In this document: in pieces, positions 35,384 to 45,290 of the stretch
How the letters are laid out: the number at the start of each line of letters is the position of its first letter
Numbering within the stretch: the first letter of the stretch is position 1
Assembly: GCF_029194005.1 (NCBI RefSeq)
Contig: NZ_JARFVA010000001.1
Span: 1 to 64,000 of the forward strand
Length of the DNA: 64,000 bases
DNA from: Flagellimonas okinawensis
GTDB lineage: Bacteria; Bacteroidota; Bacteroidia; Flavobacteriales; Flavobacteriaceae
Reading direction: 5' to 3'
Translations under genes and position numbers: made by a program
Notes under the pieces: model-generated
What the model was told of the DNA's origin: nothing
What the model saw: the letters and a program-made list of their open reading frames with translations, nothing else
The model's database searches: none

Positions 35384-36868
35384 TTAGTACTTCGCGCTCT
35401 TCCCGTTGGCTTGGGTTCTTAATATAAACTCGCGAATATCTTCATTGGCAGTTTTCAAGTCTTCTTTTCTCAAATACATCATATGACCAGAGCGGTATCC
35501 TTTCCAATCAAATCTATCTTTCATTTTACCACTAGGGTCAACTTGAGACATGGTATACTTGGCGGCAAAATAAGTACATGCCCCATCATAGTATCCAGAT
35601 TGAACCAAAACATTCAAGTATGGGTTCTGAGCCATAGCTTGTCTTAAGTCATCACGAACACTATCATTGCTGTCATCCCAAGGATGTACAGGCCCAAACA
35701 TGTTGTATTTGATGTCTGTTTTAAAATTAAGCTCTTCTTGCAGGTAATAGTTGATAGCTGGAGTAAAACTGTGCAGCCAAGAAGTTAATTCAGGGGAATA
35801 ATCCGGACGGGTTCCGGCAAGGGTTTTGTCTATCCCTAAATAACGGCTATCCAAACGGCCAATGGTATAACCACCATTTTTCCTCATCAAAGCCTTCCAG
35901 AAATATTGAGTCGGTACATCCAAGTTGTGATCAAGAATATCCTGAACTTCCAATCCAGAGTAACGTGCCATTTTATTGGCAATGGAAGTACGCTCCGAAT
36001 CAGCTATAAAACCACCTTTGGCAATTGCAGGCAACAATTCGTTAATGGTAAACTCTTCCACCTCAGGTAATACTTCCAAAAGGTCTTTGCTTTGCAAATC
36101 GGAGGGCAATGCTTTATGATGCCATGCGGTAGCGGCAAAGTAGGGCATATTCAAAGCGCTGGAAACAGGATCGTTGTCACGGAATACCTTATAATCAGCA
36201 GGGGAAACCATGATCACACCGTTCAAATACATCCATTGTTGGTTTTGAAGAGCCAAAGAAAGCCCCATAACACGGGTACCACCGTAGCTTTCACCAACTA
36301 TGTACTTGGGCGATCTCCAACGATTGTTTCTAGAAACAAACGTATTTAACCATTCGGCCAAATATTTGGTATCCGCATTAATACCGAAGAATTTTTTACG
36401 GTCCACTTCTTTTCCGGTTTCCGGAATAGTGCGGGAATATCCAGTATTTACGGGATTTACGTATACAATGTCAGTAACGTCGAGCACGGAATACGGGTTT
36501 TCTTTAACCCCATAAGGTTGAACAGGATAACCTTCATCATCAATTTTAAGGATTCTTGGACCTGTATAGGCCAAGTGCATCCAAACGGAACCTGAACCAG
36601 GTCCACCATTAAAAGAAATCAGCAAAGGTCTTGAAGCCCTATCTTTTACATCGTTCTTAGTATAGTAAGTGTAATGTAAAGATGCTATGGGTTCTCCTAG
36701 TTCGTCCCAAACTGGTTGGGTTCCAGTGGTCGCCGTATAATTAATGCGAGCTCCATTAATGGTTACGGAATGTTGTGTAGTTACAGTAGTGTCAACAGGA
36801 ATTTTTCGTTCTTGGGCAAAGGCGATGGACGTACATAATGCCATGCCTAATAGTAAGAGTTTTTTCAT
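35384..36868 (-). CDS. S10 family serine carboxypeptidase-like peptidase
   Basis: A 494-residue exported peptidase with signal peptide (MKKLLLLGMALCTSIAFAQ). The oxyanion motif FNGGPGSGSVWMHL near 85-100, nucleophile GESYGGTRVMGL near 190, aspartate in VQSGYYDGACTYF and histidine YRSGHMMYL make up the full S10 active site. It should trim C-terminal residues of peptides in the periplasm or outside. It has its own terminator downstream at 35325-35361 and stands alone, divergent from the Gfo/Idh gene. Confidence 0.9.
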   Translation of the reverse strand: MKKLLLLGMALCTSIAFAQERKIPVDTTVTTQHSVTINGARINYTATTGTQPVWDELGEPIASLHYTYYTKNDVKDRASRPLLISFNGGPGSGSVWMHLAYTGPRILKIDDEGYPVQPYGVKENPYSVLDVTDIVYVNPVNTGYSRTIPETGKEVDRKKFFGINADTKYLAEWLNTFVSRNNRWRSPKYIVGESYGGTRVMGLSLALQNQQWMYLNGVIMVSPADYKVFRDNDPVSSALNMPYFAATAWHHKALPSDLQSKDLLEVLPEVEEFTINELLPAIAKGGFIADSERTSIANKMARYSGLEVQDILDHNLDVPTQYFWKALMRKNGGYTIGRLDSRYLGIDKTLAGTRPDYSPELTSWLHSFTPAINYYLQEELNFKTDIKYNMFGPVHPWDDSNDSVRDDLRQAMAQNPYLNVLVQSGYYDGACTYFAAKYTMSQVDPSGKMKDRFDWKGYRSGHMMYLRKEDLKTANEDIREFILRTQANGKSAKY

Positions 36869-37000
36869 TATTATTTGGTTGAATTAGTCTAGTCCATAAA
36901 AATAGGGAATTTGAAGGTTCTTACCTTGTTAAAAGAATCGAAAATGCCATGATTGAGCTATTATTCTTAATTTTAATGGAAACGCACTAAATCCAATTAC

Positions 37001-38140
37001 ATGAAGCCAATTACTCGAAGAAATTTTAATAGTATAACTGCAAAAGGGATAGGAGGCGCGGCTTTGTTATCCTCAGCTCCCTTTGCCTGTGCCATGGGGG
37101 CAAATCAAGATAAGAAGAAGTTGGGTATTGCCTTGGTAGGACTTGGTGGTTACAGTACCTATCAATTAGCTCCTGCATTGCAAGATACACAGTATTGTTA
37201 TTTAGCAGGAATTGTAACGGGAACACCCGAAAAGGAAAAGGTTTGGGCCGATAAGTATGGTATTCCTGAAAAGAATATTTACAACTATCAAAATTTTGAT
37301 GATATCGCTAATAACAAGGACATTGATGTTGTTTATGTTGTGCTCCCTAACAGTATGCATGCCGAATTTAGTATTCGAGCTGCAAAAGCGGGCAAGCATG
37401 TAATCTGTGAAAAGCCTATGGGCATTAGTGTAGAGGAGTGTGATGCTATCATAAATGCATGTGACGAAGCAGGTGTAAAATTGGGAATGGGTTATCGTTT
37501 ACATTCCGAGCCATATACTCGTCAAGTAAAGGAGTTTGTGCGTGAAAAGACTTTTGGTGATATATTATTTGTGTCTGCGGATGCCTCGTACCGTTCTATG
37601 GGCAATCCAGACCAATGGCGTTTAAACAGAGAACTGTCTGGAGGTGGTGCTTTGGTAAACATGGGTATATATGCGGTACAAAGTACCATTTATGGTACCG
37701 GGGAAAACCCAATTTCCGTTGCTGCACAAGAGTTTAGTACCCGACCTGAATATTTTAAGGAAACTGATGAGACGATCACGGCACAATTTCAATTTCCAAG
37801 TGGGGCAGTAGGTAATATCACCACTTCCCATAATTTTAATGCCAATGCAATGTATGCTTCGGGTACCTCTGGCTGGTTTAGATTACAGCCTGCCAACAAT
37901 TATGGACCTTTGAGCGGAGTGACCTCCAATGGGGATGAAATCAAATTTCCGCACGAGAGCCAACAAAAATTACAAATGGATGATTTTGCAAGGCATGTAT
38001 TATTTGATGAACCGAACAAAGCGCCGGGAGAAATGGGCAAGCGCGATATGATAATTGTGGAAGCTATTTATAAATCCATTGCCAATGGGGGAGAGACCAT
38101 TCCTTTGGATTTGAAACCCGGTTATGGGTTTGGAGGCTAG
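37001..38140 (+). CDS. Gfo/Idh/MocA-family oxidoreductase with Tat signal
   Basis: A 379-residue NAD(P)-dependent sugar oxidoreductase. The N-terminus TRRNFNSITAKGIGG has the twin-arginine motif, and the following hydrophobic stretch ends at APFACAMG, where a cysteine could be lipidated, so the protein is probably exported folded with its cofactor. The Rossmann motif is VGLGGYST, the consensus EKPMGISVEECDAI carries the catalytic lysine, and YRLHSEPYTRQVK is typical of glucose-fructose oxidoreductase-like members. Substrate unknown. No neighbouring sugar genes. Confidence 0.87.
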   Translation: MKPITRRNFNSITAKGIGGAALLSSAPFACAMGANQDKKKLGIALVGLGGYSTYQLAPALQDTQYCYLAGIVTGTPEKEKVWADKYGIPEKNIYNYQNFDDIANNKDIDVVYVVLPNSMHAEFSIRAAKAGKHVICEKPMGISVEECDAIINACDEAGVKLGMGYRLHSEPYTRQVKEFVREKTFGDILFVSADASYRSMGNPDQWRLNRELSGGGALVNMGIYAVQSTIYGTGENPISVAAQEFSTRPEYFKETDETITAQFQFPSGAVGNITTSHNFNANAMYASGTSGWFRLQPANNYGPLSGVTSNGDEIKFPHESQQKLQMDDFARHVLFDEPNKAPGEMGKRDMIIVEAIYKSIANGGETIPLDLKPGYGFGG

Positions 38141-38158
38141 GAATGCTGACTAATTTTT

Positions 38159-38794
38159 TTATAGTCTAAACTCAGTAATATTTTCAGCTTTGTCAAAAAT
38201 GTGGGGGTAGTGCTCTTTAATGTTCTTTTTCATGAACTCCAGGGGAACGTCCTCAAAATGCCCATAGTCTTCTGTGTATTCCATAAATCTAGTGCCGGCA
38301 CTGTTATATGCTTGCAAGAAGGAGTTGTTTTCTCCATCGAACTCCAAAGGTTCTACATTTAATTTTTCACATAAGCTTTTATTGAATGCAGGAGACATTT
38401 TTAACCACTTATTGTTGAGATTTACATTAACCATTCCGTGCGGTGTAAGTTCGTTGGAACCAAACTTTTCGATTAGCCTTTCTACGGCAATGTGGTTTTT
38501 TACTTTCCCCAAATGAAGCCTCGCAGGTATTCCCATACCCCTTAGCCCGGCAATCAATAAAATGGATTTCTCCACACAATTGCCCGTGCTTTTTTGCACA
38601 ATGTGGCTAGCCCTGTAATTTTCTTTGGCAAGGCTTATATGGTATGGGTCATATTTCCAATCATCCCGAACTTTGGTATACAGTCCGATAGTTTTCTCTT
38701 TATCGGTGAGTTCAGGTGCCATAAATTCGGATATCAATTCTTGAATGGAATGGTGTTCAAAATCAAAAAAGTAAGAAGGGGACGAATATTTCAT
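38159..38794 (-). CDS. Transglutaminase-like domain protein
   Basis: A 211-residue cytoplasmic protein. A transglutaminase-like core lies at about 30-150, with cysteine in KSTGNCVEKSILLIAGLRGMG, histidine in TPHGMVNVNLNN and a following Trp/Asp region. That order (Cys, His, Asp) fits the papain-like transglutaminase fold. It may be a protease or amidase and is not necessarily a cross-linking enzyme. It is co-oriented with the TIGR02757 gene 30 nt upstream. Confidence 0.8.
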   Translation of the reverse strand: MKYSSPSYFFDFEHHSIQELISEFMAPELTDKEKTIGLYTKVRDDWKYDPYHISLAKENYRASHIVQKSTGNCVEKSILLIAGLRGMGIPARLHLGKVKNHIAVERLIEKFGSNELTPHGMVNVNLNNKWLKMSPAFNKSLCEKLNVEPLEFDGENNSFLQAYNSAGTRFMEYTEDYGHFEDVPLEFMKKNIKEHYPHIFDKAENITEFRL

Positions 38795-38824
38795 TGCATC
38801 ATAAATCTACAAGGTTCAAATTAC

Positions 38825-39589
38825 CTAAAACTTTTCAAAAACCCCTAAGCCGAATAATGCAAAATCATATTTCACAGGGTCGTTAGGGTCTAATTTTCTC
38901 AGATTTTTATCCAATTCCTGTAGTGCTTTGGCATCATTCTGTTTGCGTTTGAGCAATTTTAACTTTCGAGCTACATTGCCAGAATGTACATCCAATGGGC
39001 AGGAAAGTTTAGCAGGGGAGATATTTTTCCATAATCCAAAATCAACTCCAGCACTGTTGTCACGGACCATCCAACGTAAAAACATATTAATTCGCTTTGC
39101 AGCAGAACCTTTACTAGGGTCGGATACATGTTTTTGTGTCCGGTGTTGGTGTGGTAGTTCAAAAAACAATTCCTTGAAGTTTGTAATGGCAGGTTGCATG
39201 GAGTCTTTGTTCTGATGTTCACTAAAAACAAGCTCTAAACCACCATGGTTTTTATAGATATTTTGTAGGCTGGTTACAAAGTAACCAAGGTCGATGCCGT
39301 TGAAGGTACGGTGTACAAAAGGGGAGAGCATGTCCAGGTCATCCTCGGTATGACCCATCACAAAATCGTAAGGCGTATTGCCCATCAGTCCCATTAATTT
39401 TGTTGCATTGTTAATAATGCTCTTACGGTTTCCCCAAGCAATGGTCGCCGTTAAAAATGCACTGATTTCAATATCTTCTTTTAGGGTGAACTGGTGTGGA
39501 ATTTGAATAGGGTCATCCTCTAAAAATTTGGGATGATTGTATTCCAACACCTTGGCATCCAAAAATTCTTTGAGTTCTGCTTTGGTCAT
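38825..39589 (-). CDS. TIGR02757 family protein (DUF2400)
   Basis: A 254-residue protein of the DUF2400/TIGR02757 family, recognised by FLTATIAWGNRKSIINNATKL, KRINMFLRWMVRDNSAGVDFG and CPLDVHSGNVARKL. The all-helical arrangement and the RWMVR and DVHSG motifs recall helix-hairpin-helix glycosylase-like folds, but no enzymatic activity is established. One nucleotide separates its start from the ABC ATPase stop, so the two are co-transcribed. Confidence 0.85.
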   Translation of the reverse strand: MTKAELKEFLDAKVLEYNHPKFLEDDPIQIPHQFTLKEDIEISAFLTATIAWGNRKSIINNATKLMGLMGNTPYDFVMGHTEDDLDMLSPFVHRTFNGIDLGYFVTSLQNIYKNHGGLELVFSEHQNKDSMQPAITNFKELFFELPHQHRTQKHVSDPSKGSAAKRINMFLRWMVRDNSAGVDFGLWKNISPAKLSCPLDVHSGNVARKLKLLKRKQNDAKALQELDKNLRKLDPNDPVKYDFALFGLGVFEKF

Positions 39590-39590
39590 A

Positions 39591-40259
39591 TCAGTCCTTG
39601 GAAACGATCAATCCATCCACCATGGTCAATTTTCGGTCCGCCATATCGGCCAATTCCAAGTTGTGGGTAACCAAAACAAAGGTCTGCCCGAACTCGTCGC
39701 GCAACTTAAAAAATAGTTTATGCAGGTTGTCCGCACTCTCAGAATCCAAATTACCACTGGGTTCATCGGCGAAAACCACGGAAGGATTGTTCATTAAGGA
39801 ACGGGCTACGGCCACACGCTGCTGCTCACCGCCGGACAATGCATTGGGCTTATGATCGTAGCGGTCCTTTAACCCCAAGAAATCCAATAGCTCTTTGGCC
39901 CGCTTTTCGGCTTTTGCTTTAGGTGTTTTTTTAATAAAAGCAGGGATACAAACATTCTCTAAAGCTGTAAACTCGGGCAACAACTGGTGAAACTGAAAAA
40001 TAAATCCAATATGCTCGTTTCGGAATTGGGCCAAGCTCTTATCGTTGAGTTGGTTTACATCGGTGTCGTTTATGACCAAAGTACTTTCTCCCTTGTTGGT
40101 AGGAGTGTCCAAAGTACCCAATATTTGCAATAGCGTTGTTTTTCCGGCTCCCGAGGCCCCTACAATGGAAACTACTTCACCTTTTTTTATTTCTAGATCA
40201 ACTCCTTGTAAAACCTTTAGGTCTCCGTAACTTTTTTGAATATTTGTGGCCTTTATCAT
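39591..40259 (-). CDS. ABC transporter ATP-binding protein (LolD-like)
   Basis: A 222-residue ATPase of the MacB/LolD/FtsE group. Walker [16 protein letters not shown]-loop [13 protein letters not shown], signature [15 protein letters not shown], Walker [13 protein letters not shown] and the H-loop VTHNLEL are intact. The LPEF segment after the Q-loop fits LolD-type lipoprotein release. No permease gene is adjacent, so its membrane partner must be encoded elsewhere. Confidence 0.88.
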   Translation of the reverse strand: MIKATNIQKSYGDLKVLQGVDLEIKKGEVVSIVGASGAGKTTLLQILGTLDTPTNKGESTLVINDTDVNQLNDKSLAQFRNEHIGFIFQFHQLLPEFTALENVCIPAFIKKTPKAKAEKRAKELLDFLGLKDRYDHKPNALSGGEQQRVAVARSLMNNPSVVFADEPSGNLDSESADNLHKLFFKLRDEFGQTFVLVTHNLELADMADRKLTMVDGLIVSKD

Positions 40260-40474
40260 AAGTACGTCTTCGTTGGTCGAAGATAATGATTACTGTTGTA
40301 TCGCAAAGATGATCGTTTTGATGCGATTCCACAATTTTTCACAAAGTATCCGGATATTGCTTTGGAGGAAATAAAAAACATCAATTGGTCAGTAGATATA
40401 AGTTGATGACTTTAAATTCGACCAATCAACATATAAATATTTGTTAGGATTCATATTTCCAATCAAATATTGTT

Positions 40475-40482
40475 TAACTTTG
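40475..40482 (+). promoter_or_regulatory. Candidate -7 element of msrA
   Basis: TAACTTTG matches TAnnTTTG and is identical to the motif before the peroxiredoxin gene. It lies 7 nt before the ATG, implying a very short leader. Confidence 0.4.
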
Positions 40483-40489
40483 ATTAATA

Positions 40490-41053
40490 ATGAATGAACA
40501 AAATAATATTCAATTGAGTACTGCTATTTTCGCGGGAGGTTGTTTTTGGTGTACTGAAGCAGTATTTCAGCGTCTGGATGGAGTGGAGGAAGTTGTTTCC
40601 GGATATACTGGCGGAACCATTAAAAATCCAGCGTATCGTGAAATTTGTACTGGAAGAACCGGCCATGCAGAAGGGATTAAAATCACCTTCAACCCTTCAA
40701 AAATATCATACCCGGAATTATTGGAGGTGTTTTTTGCGACACATGACCCCACAACACTGAACCGACAGGGCAATGATGTAGGTACCCAATACCGAAGTGA
40801 AATATTTTACACTAATCCAGAACAAAAGCAACAGGCTGAAGATTTCATCGCGTTATTGGAAAAGGAAAATATCTTTGATTCGCCTATTGTTACCGCTATT
40901 TCCGAAGAAAAACCCTTTTATCTTGCAGAAGAGGAACATCATAATTATTACAATGACAATAAGCTACAACCATATTGTCAATTTATTATAGATCCAAAGA
41001 TCAAGAAACTAAATACTTATTTTTCAAAAAAGCTAAAGCATGGCACCATATAG
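40490..41053 (+). CDS. msrA: Peptide-methionine (S)-S-oxide reductase
   Basis: A 187-residue repair enzyme that reduces S-methionine sulfoxide in proteins. It has the catalytic motif [13 protein letters not shown], then [24 protein letters not shown] and [21 protein letters not shown], all conserved in MsrA. No signal peptide, so cytoplasmic. It overlaps the folE start by 14 nt, so the two genes are translated from one message. Confidence 0.95.
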   Translation: MNEQNNIQLSTAIFAGGCFWCTEAVFQRLDGVEEVVSGYTGGTIKNPAYREICTGRTGHAEGIKITFNPSKISYPELLEVFFATHDPTTLNRQGNDVGTQYRSEIFYTNPEQKQQAEDFIALLEKENIFDSPIVTAISEEKPFYLAEEEHHNYYNDNKLQPYCQFIIDPKIKKLNTYFSKKLKHGTI

Positions 41054-41639
41054 AAACCTCGAGGAATACAACATTGAAATTACCAATGAGGTAAAAGATC
41101 ATTTCTCCAAAATAATGGATGATATTGGAGAGGACGTTACCCGAGAAGGATTGGTAAAAACGCCAGAGAGAGCTGCAAAAGCAATGCTCTTCCTTACCCA
41201 AGGGTACAAACAAGATGCCGAGGAAATACTCAAAGGCGCCATGTTTGCGGAAGATTATGACGACATGGTAATCATAAAAGATATAGAGCTTTACTCGCTC
41301 TGTGAGCACCATATGTTGCCTTTTTTTGGCAAAGCCCATGTGGCTTACATTCCCAATGGCCATATAGTTGGTCTTAGTAAAATACCACGTGTAGTGGATG
41401 TGTTCGCTAGGAGATTACAGGTACAGGAACGTTTGACACACGATATTTTGGAATGCATCAACAAAACACTAAAACCCAAAGGGGTAGCCGTAGTTATTGA
41501 AGCGGCCCATATGTGTATGATGATGCGCGGGGTTCAAAAACAGAATTCCGTAACCACTACTTCCGGCTTTAGGGGGCAATTCGAAAAAATAGAGACCAGA
41601 AACGAGTTTTTGAAGCTGGTTAGTGCCGATTTGTCCTAA
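41040..41639 (+). CDS. folE: GTP cyclohydrolase I
   Basis: A 199-residue enzyme that converts GTP to dihydroneopterin triphosphate, the first step of folate (or other pterin/deazapurine) synthesis. Zinc ligands lie in [15 protein letters not shown] (Cys and His) and [12 protein letters not shown] (Cys); the family segment [19 protein letters not shown] is present. Full length, with start overlapping msrA by 14 nt. A small membrane-protein gene follows 40 nt later. Confidence 0.95.
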   Translation: MAPYRNLEEYNIEITNEVKDHFSKIMDDIGEDVTREGLVKTPERAAKAMLFLTQGYKQDAEEILKGAMFAEDYDDMVIIKDIELYSLCEHHMLPFFGKAHVAYIPNGHIVGLSKIPRVVDVFARRLQVQERLTHDILECINKTLKPKGVAVVIEAAHMCMMMRGVQKQNSVTTTSGFRGQFEKIETRNEFLKLVSADLS

Positions 41640-41679
41640 AGCACTTTTTCAATTTGGCGGGAATTACTATTTTTCCCTT

Positions 41680-41976
41680 ATGGCAAAAGAAAAAGACAAT
41701 AAATACCGAAACCTTTTAATGGGTTTGCTGTTCGATGGTATCGGTATGTTATCCTTTGTAATTCCTGGGATAGGCGAATTTTCCGATGTAATTTGGGCCC
41801 CGGTCGCAGGCTGGCTAATGACGCGGATGTACAAGGGCAGGGTAGGACAGGCTGCAGGCTTGATAACTTTTGCCGAAGAGCTAGTTCCAGGACTGGATGT
41901 GATTCCCACTTTTACCCTTACTTGGGTATACACCTATTTATTGCGCAAGAAAAAAGGTCAACCTATAAAAGATTGA
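41680..41976 (+). CDS. Small conserved membrane protein
   Basis: A 98-residue protein with hydrophobic segments at about 9-30 (NLLMGLLFDGIGMLSFVIPG) and about 36-55, plus a C-terminal hydrophobic stretch (IPTFTLTWVYTYLLR) and basic tail. The start at 41680 is used because the open frame further upstream overlaps folE. The stop codon lies in the right arm of a terminator hairpin. No known function. Confidence 0.7.
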   Translation: MAKEKDNKYRNLLMGLLFDGIGMLSFVIPGIGEFSDVIWAPVAGWLMTRMYKGRVGQAAGLITFAEELVPGLDVIPTFTLTWVYTYLLRKKKGQPIKD

Positions 41977-41988
41977 CCTTGATTTTTT
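41954..41988 (+). terminator. Rho-independent terminator of the msrA-folE operon
   Basis: AAGGTCAA (41954-41961) and TTGACCTT (41973-41980) form an 8-bp stem followed by a T-rich tract. Confidence 0.7.
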
Positions 41989-42005
41989 CAGTGTTTTACC
42001 TGTGA

Positions 42006-44306
42006 TTATAAAGGCACATTCAAACTAAAGGAAATATTCCTGCCAATATTGGCTATACCATCAGCTTTTAGCCTGGATAGGTGAGAAATATAATTCTTAT
42101 CAAATAAGTTGTTTCCTGTGATGGAGTAGCCCACTTTCTGATTGAAGATTTTCATATCTCCGCCAATACCCACATTAAATAGATTGTACCTTGGTGTTTT
42201 GGTTTCAAAATCTGCTACTTTGTTTTGATCAAAAAAGGTTTGAAGCGTTACAAAGGCATAGCATTTATAATCTTGATTTCGTTTTTTCCATTCTACTCTA
42301 AAGGTGTTTGTCCAGCGGTTCGCGGGTATCAAAGGTAGATTGGAATTGTCCTCCAACTCACCAAAAACAATATCGTAACTACTTTCCAAATGCAACCAAT
42401 CAATAGGGTGGGGGTGTAAATGGAATCCAAATTCACCACCATATAGAATAGCATTTTGTTGTTGGAAATCGTAAATCGGGTCCAATTCCCTGAACTCTCC
42501 TGTTGGCTCCAAATAAATATAATCGTTGACAATATTGTAGAAAGAATTGATATAGGCCTCAAGGTGTTTGTTGCTATATTCCAATGCCAAATCAATCTGG
42601 AAATTTTGCTCACTGTCCAAATCTGGATTTCCAATTTCTACCCTGTTTGCTCCACTGTGCAATCCATTGGAAGATAATTCGGATAAGTTGGGAGCCCTGA
42701 AACCAGTGGCCAAATTTAACCTACCCATTATGTTTTTGGTCATATCCAATCGGTAACCAACAGCAGCATTAAAACTATTGAAATTTCTGTCCAATGCCGG
42801 AATGTACTCTTCATCTCCTTCTATTCCACTGGCTTCACCGTTAATGGATCGTAGGTCGTATCGCAGACCTATTTGAAGGTCGCTTTTATCAAAATGGATA
42901 TGTGACGTTGCCAAAACTCCAAAATCGTTGGTGGTGGCGTTGGGAACCAATACCTCTTCCCCAAAATTTTCATTGGTCTGATGCATACCCTGAACCCCAA
43001 AAATAGTGGTCATTTTTCCCCACTGTGGATTAAACTGGATATTATAGTTGAAAGTACTCAAGCGCATGTCCAAAGCTGCCCCTTCGTGGCCCTCTTCCTC
43101 ATGTTCCTCCTCTGCATGCTCTTCTTCGGCATGCTCTTCTTCTTCGGCGTGTTCCTCACCCTCATGCTCCTCATGGTGGTGTTCTTCAAACTCTTTTCTA
43201 TTATTGACCGTGTATCCAAAAGTGGCCTCCAAACTAGATTTTTTGAAGAAGAAGTTATTTTTGGAACTTATAATATGTGTCGATAGTTCTTGATACGGCA
43301 TTAAAGGATCACGATCGTTGTTCTGCACCCCTATCTCTTCAGGAATACCTAAATCGGATGTGTTGTAATTGTACCGTAATTCAGTTTTAAATTTTGATGC
43401 TTGGTAGGCCAGCCCTGTCTTTAAATCGGCTTCCTTAAACCTGGAATTGGTTACACTGGTTCCGTCACCTGTTTCATAGTCGGCATTGGATGCATAGGCA
43501 CCACGTACCAAAAACTTAAGTTTTTCTCCAGAAGTCTTAAATCCAGCATTGGCATTGTAGCCCAAGGTATTGGTAAAGTATCTCATGTTAACGTCCCCTG
43601 AGGTTTCTCCAGAAGTCTCAAACTTCTCAGGGTTTAAATAAAGTACACCTCCAAGAGCATCGGAACCATACAATAAGGATGCAGGCCCTTTAATGACCTC
43701 AACACTGGAAATACCGGCATCGTTTATACCCAGACCATGCTCGCCGCCATATTGTTGGTTCTCTAGGCGAACTCCTTGTGTATAAACCAAAACCCGATTA
43801 AAACTCAATCCACGTATTACAGGTTTTCCAATTCCCACACCTGTTGATACGGAGGATACTCCAGGAATGTTGGTAATGCCCTCGGATAAGGTAATGCCCC
43901 CTTGCTGCTTGAGTTCTTCCATTGATTTCTGCTCCACCTTCATCACGTTTTCACGTTGTAGTTTATGGAATGGAGTGGAAAGTACTACTTCATCCATCTC
44001 TATTGCTGAAGCAGTCATCTGATAGTCAAATTGATTGTTTCCGGAATTAATTTCAATGGAAGTGGAGTAGGTTTCAAAACCGATATAGGAAATAACCAGT
44101 TTATAATTGCCTTCTGGCAGGTTCCTTAAGGAGAAATCTCCATTTTGGTCGGTTACGGCGCCATTTTCCAATTGTGGAATGTAAACCGAGACCTGTTCTA
44201 GAGGTTCGCCTGTTTCTGCATCGGAAATGTTTCCCGTCAGTGTATTTTGTGAATAGGTATAAATAGATGTCAATGCCAAAAGCATTGAGATATAGAATTG
44301 TTTCAT
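42006..44306 (-). CDS. TonB-dependent receptor with His/Glu-rich loop
   Basis: A 766-residue outer-membrane receptor: signal peptide (about 1-19), CarboxypepD_reg-like domain (about 22-105), plug domain (about 120-235, with VIRGLSFNRVLVY and GPASLLYGSDALGGV) and a 22-strand-type barrel to the end. Residues about 372-407 form a loop of almost only His, Glu and Ala/Gly, including HHHEEHEGEEHAEEEEH. This is typical of outer-membrane importers of zinc, copper or other metal ions. The upstream small His-containing gene 44 nt away is probably in the same unit. The metal cannot be named from sequence. Confidence 0.9.
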   Translation of the reverse strand: MKQFYISMLLALTSIYTYSQNTLTGNISDAETGEPLEQVSVYIPQLENGAVTDQNGDFSLRNLPEGNYKLVISYIGFETYSTSIEINSGNNQFDYQMTASAIEMDEVVLSTPFHKLQRENVMKVEQKSMEELKQQGGITLSEGITNIPGVSSVSTGVGIGKPVIRGLSFNRVLVYTQGVRLENQQYGGEHGLGINDAGISSVEVIKGPASLLYGSDALGGVLYLNPEKFETSGETSGDVNMRYFTNTLGYNANAGFKTSGEKLKFLVRGAYASNADYETGDGTSVTNSRFKEADLKTGLAYQASKFKTELRYNYNTSDLGIPEEIGVQNNDRDPLMPYQELSTHIISSKNNFFFKKSSLEATFGYTVNNRKEFEEHHHEEHEGEEHAEEEEHAEEEHAEEEHEEEGHEGAALDMRLSTFNYNIQFNPQWGKMTTIFGVQGMHQTNENFGEEVLVPNATTNDFGVLATSHIHFDKSDLQIGLRYDLRSINGEASGIEGDEEYIPALDRNFNSFNAAVGYRLDMTKNIMGRLNLATGFRAPNLSELSSNGLHSGANRVEIGNPDLDSEQNFQIDLALEYSNKHLEAYINSFYNIVNDYIYLEPTGEFRELDPIYDFQQQNAILYGGEFGFHLHPHPIDWLHLESSYDIVFGELEDNSNLPLIPANRWTNTFRVEWKKRNQDYKCYAFVTLQTFFDQNKVADFETKTPRYNLFNVGIGGDMKIFNQKVGYSITGNNLFDKNYISHLSRLKADGIANIGRNISFSLNVPL

Positions 44307-44349
44307 CGTAAAAATTAAATGGTTTAAAACTTAAATCAATCGGTAATTA

Positions 44350-44688
44350 CTACGAAACTGATGGGGGACCGCGAAGAGCACGGAAAGAAACCTCTTTGGG
44401 TTTATAAATGAATTGATAAATGGAAGTCTCATACCTAATTTCCGGTATTTCAACAGGAATGTAGGTAAAAGAAGTGTTGAAGAGCACCTTGTTGGCCAAA
44501 GTGAAATCATGGAAATCACAATCTAGGTTACCATCGTGTATATGATTGGTGCCGTAAGCGATACAATGCTCTTCTTGATTGTGCTCATATAAAGCATGTC
44601 CCAATTTTATAATGGTTGGGGCCAAAATGGCCGCCGCCATCAAAAGGGAACTTAATATGAGAATGCGTTTGTGGAGGTTGGTCATCAT
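44350..44688 (-). CDS. Small exported His/Cys-containing protein
   Basis: A 112-residue protein with an N-terminal hydrophobic segment (ILILSSLLMAAAILAPTII). It is followed by GHALYEHNQEEHCIAYGTNHIHDGNLDCDFHDF, here spanning residues about 29-62, with six His and two Cys in about 30 residues, a plausible metal site. Its position immediately upstream of the His-rich TonB receptor suggests a helper in metal uptake or sensing. Similar small genes occur beside such receptors in flavobacteria. A second ATG three bases downstream is an alternative start. Confidence 0.75.
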   Translation of the reverse strand: MMTNLHKRILILSSLLMAAAILAPTIIKLGHALYEHNQEEHCIAYGTNHIHDGNLDCDFHDFTLANKVLFNTSFTYIPVEIPEIRYETSIYQFIYKPKEVSFRALRGPPSVS

Positions 44689-44743
44689 ACTATCGCAAAA
44701 GTAACTAAGGTAAACCCTCTTTTTATGTTAAAAAAACTATAAA

Positions 44744-45259
44744 CTATCTAAGGAAGCTCCCTAAACCCATACGTTTTAGCATCTTTTTCTCAAAATTCCA
44801 GAAAAATTGATACTGACCGAACAACCATCCTATACAAACAAGAAGTATTTGATAAATAGGGAAAATAAGTAAGATTCTAAGTGTCCAGTACACCATTCCG
44901 GGAACATTTTCATCATCCAGCCCAATCCAATGAACCAAAGGTCCGGCCAGTTTTCCGGCGGCACTTCCAGTTATGGCGAACACAATAAAAATGGCGATCA
45001 TTTCCCATTTATAGTCCACTTTCCATCTATTTTCCACTTTTTTAAAACACCAAAGAAAAAACTTGATCATGGCATAATACAATACTATGGTCAATCCTGC
45101 GGTGAAAATCCATTCATAAATGGTGTTGTTGAGATTAAAAAGATGTAAAAGGCTTCTTGCAATGGTATAGGACGTTAATAAAACCAATAATACGCCAAGT
45201 ATAGGAAAAAGGATTTGCCAGTTCTCTTGAATTTCCCAGCGTTGTTTTAGTTTTTGCAT
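44744..45259 (-). CDS. Membrane protein (DUF6787-like)
   Basis: A 171-residue protein with four hydrophobic segments (about 18-38, 47-70, 88-108, 125-150). It begins QKLKQRWEIQENWQILFPI and contains GKLAGPLVHWIGLDDENVPG, which I associate with the DUF6787 family. No known role. It lies 31 nt before the lipoprotein gene stop in the same orientation. Confidence 0.68.
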   Translation of the reverse strand: MQKLKQRWEIQENWQILFPILGVLLVLLTSYTIARSLLHLFNLNNTIYEWIFTAGLTIVLYYAMIKFFLWCFKKVENRWKVDYKWEMIAIFIVFAITGSAAGKLAGPLVHWIGLDDENVPGMVYWTLRILLIFPIYQILLVCIGWLFGQYQFFWNFEKKMLKRMGLGSFLR

Positions 45260-45290
45260 TTCTTACTTTAATTCCTGCAAAAATAGCATA

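Noticed and set aside
43048..43293. Ser/Cys-rich plus-strand open frame
   Set aside because: It is the antisense of the His/Glu-rich loop of the TonB receptor; the repetitive codons create the open frame.
44307..44349. Cobalamin riboswitch before the TonB receptor
   Set aside because: The gap to the upstream gene is only about 40 nt, too short for such a riboswitch; the His-rich loop points to a metal ion.
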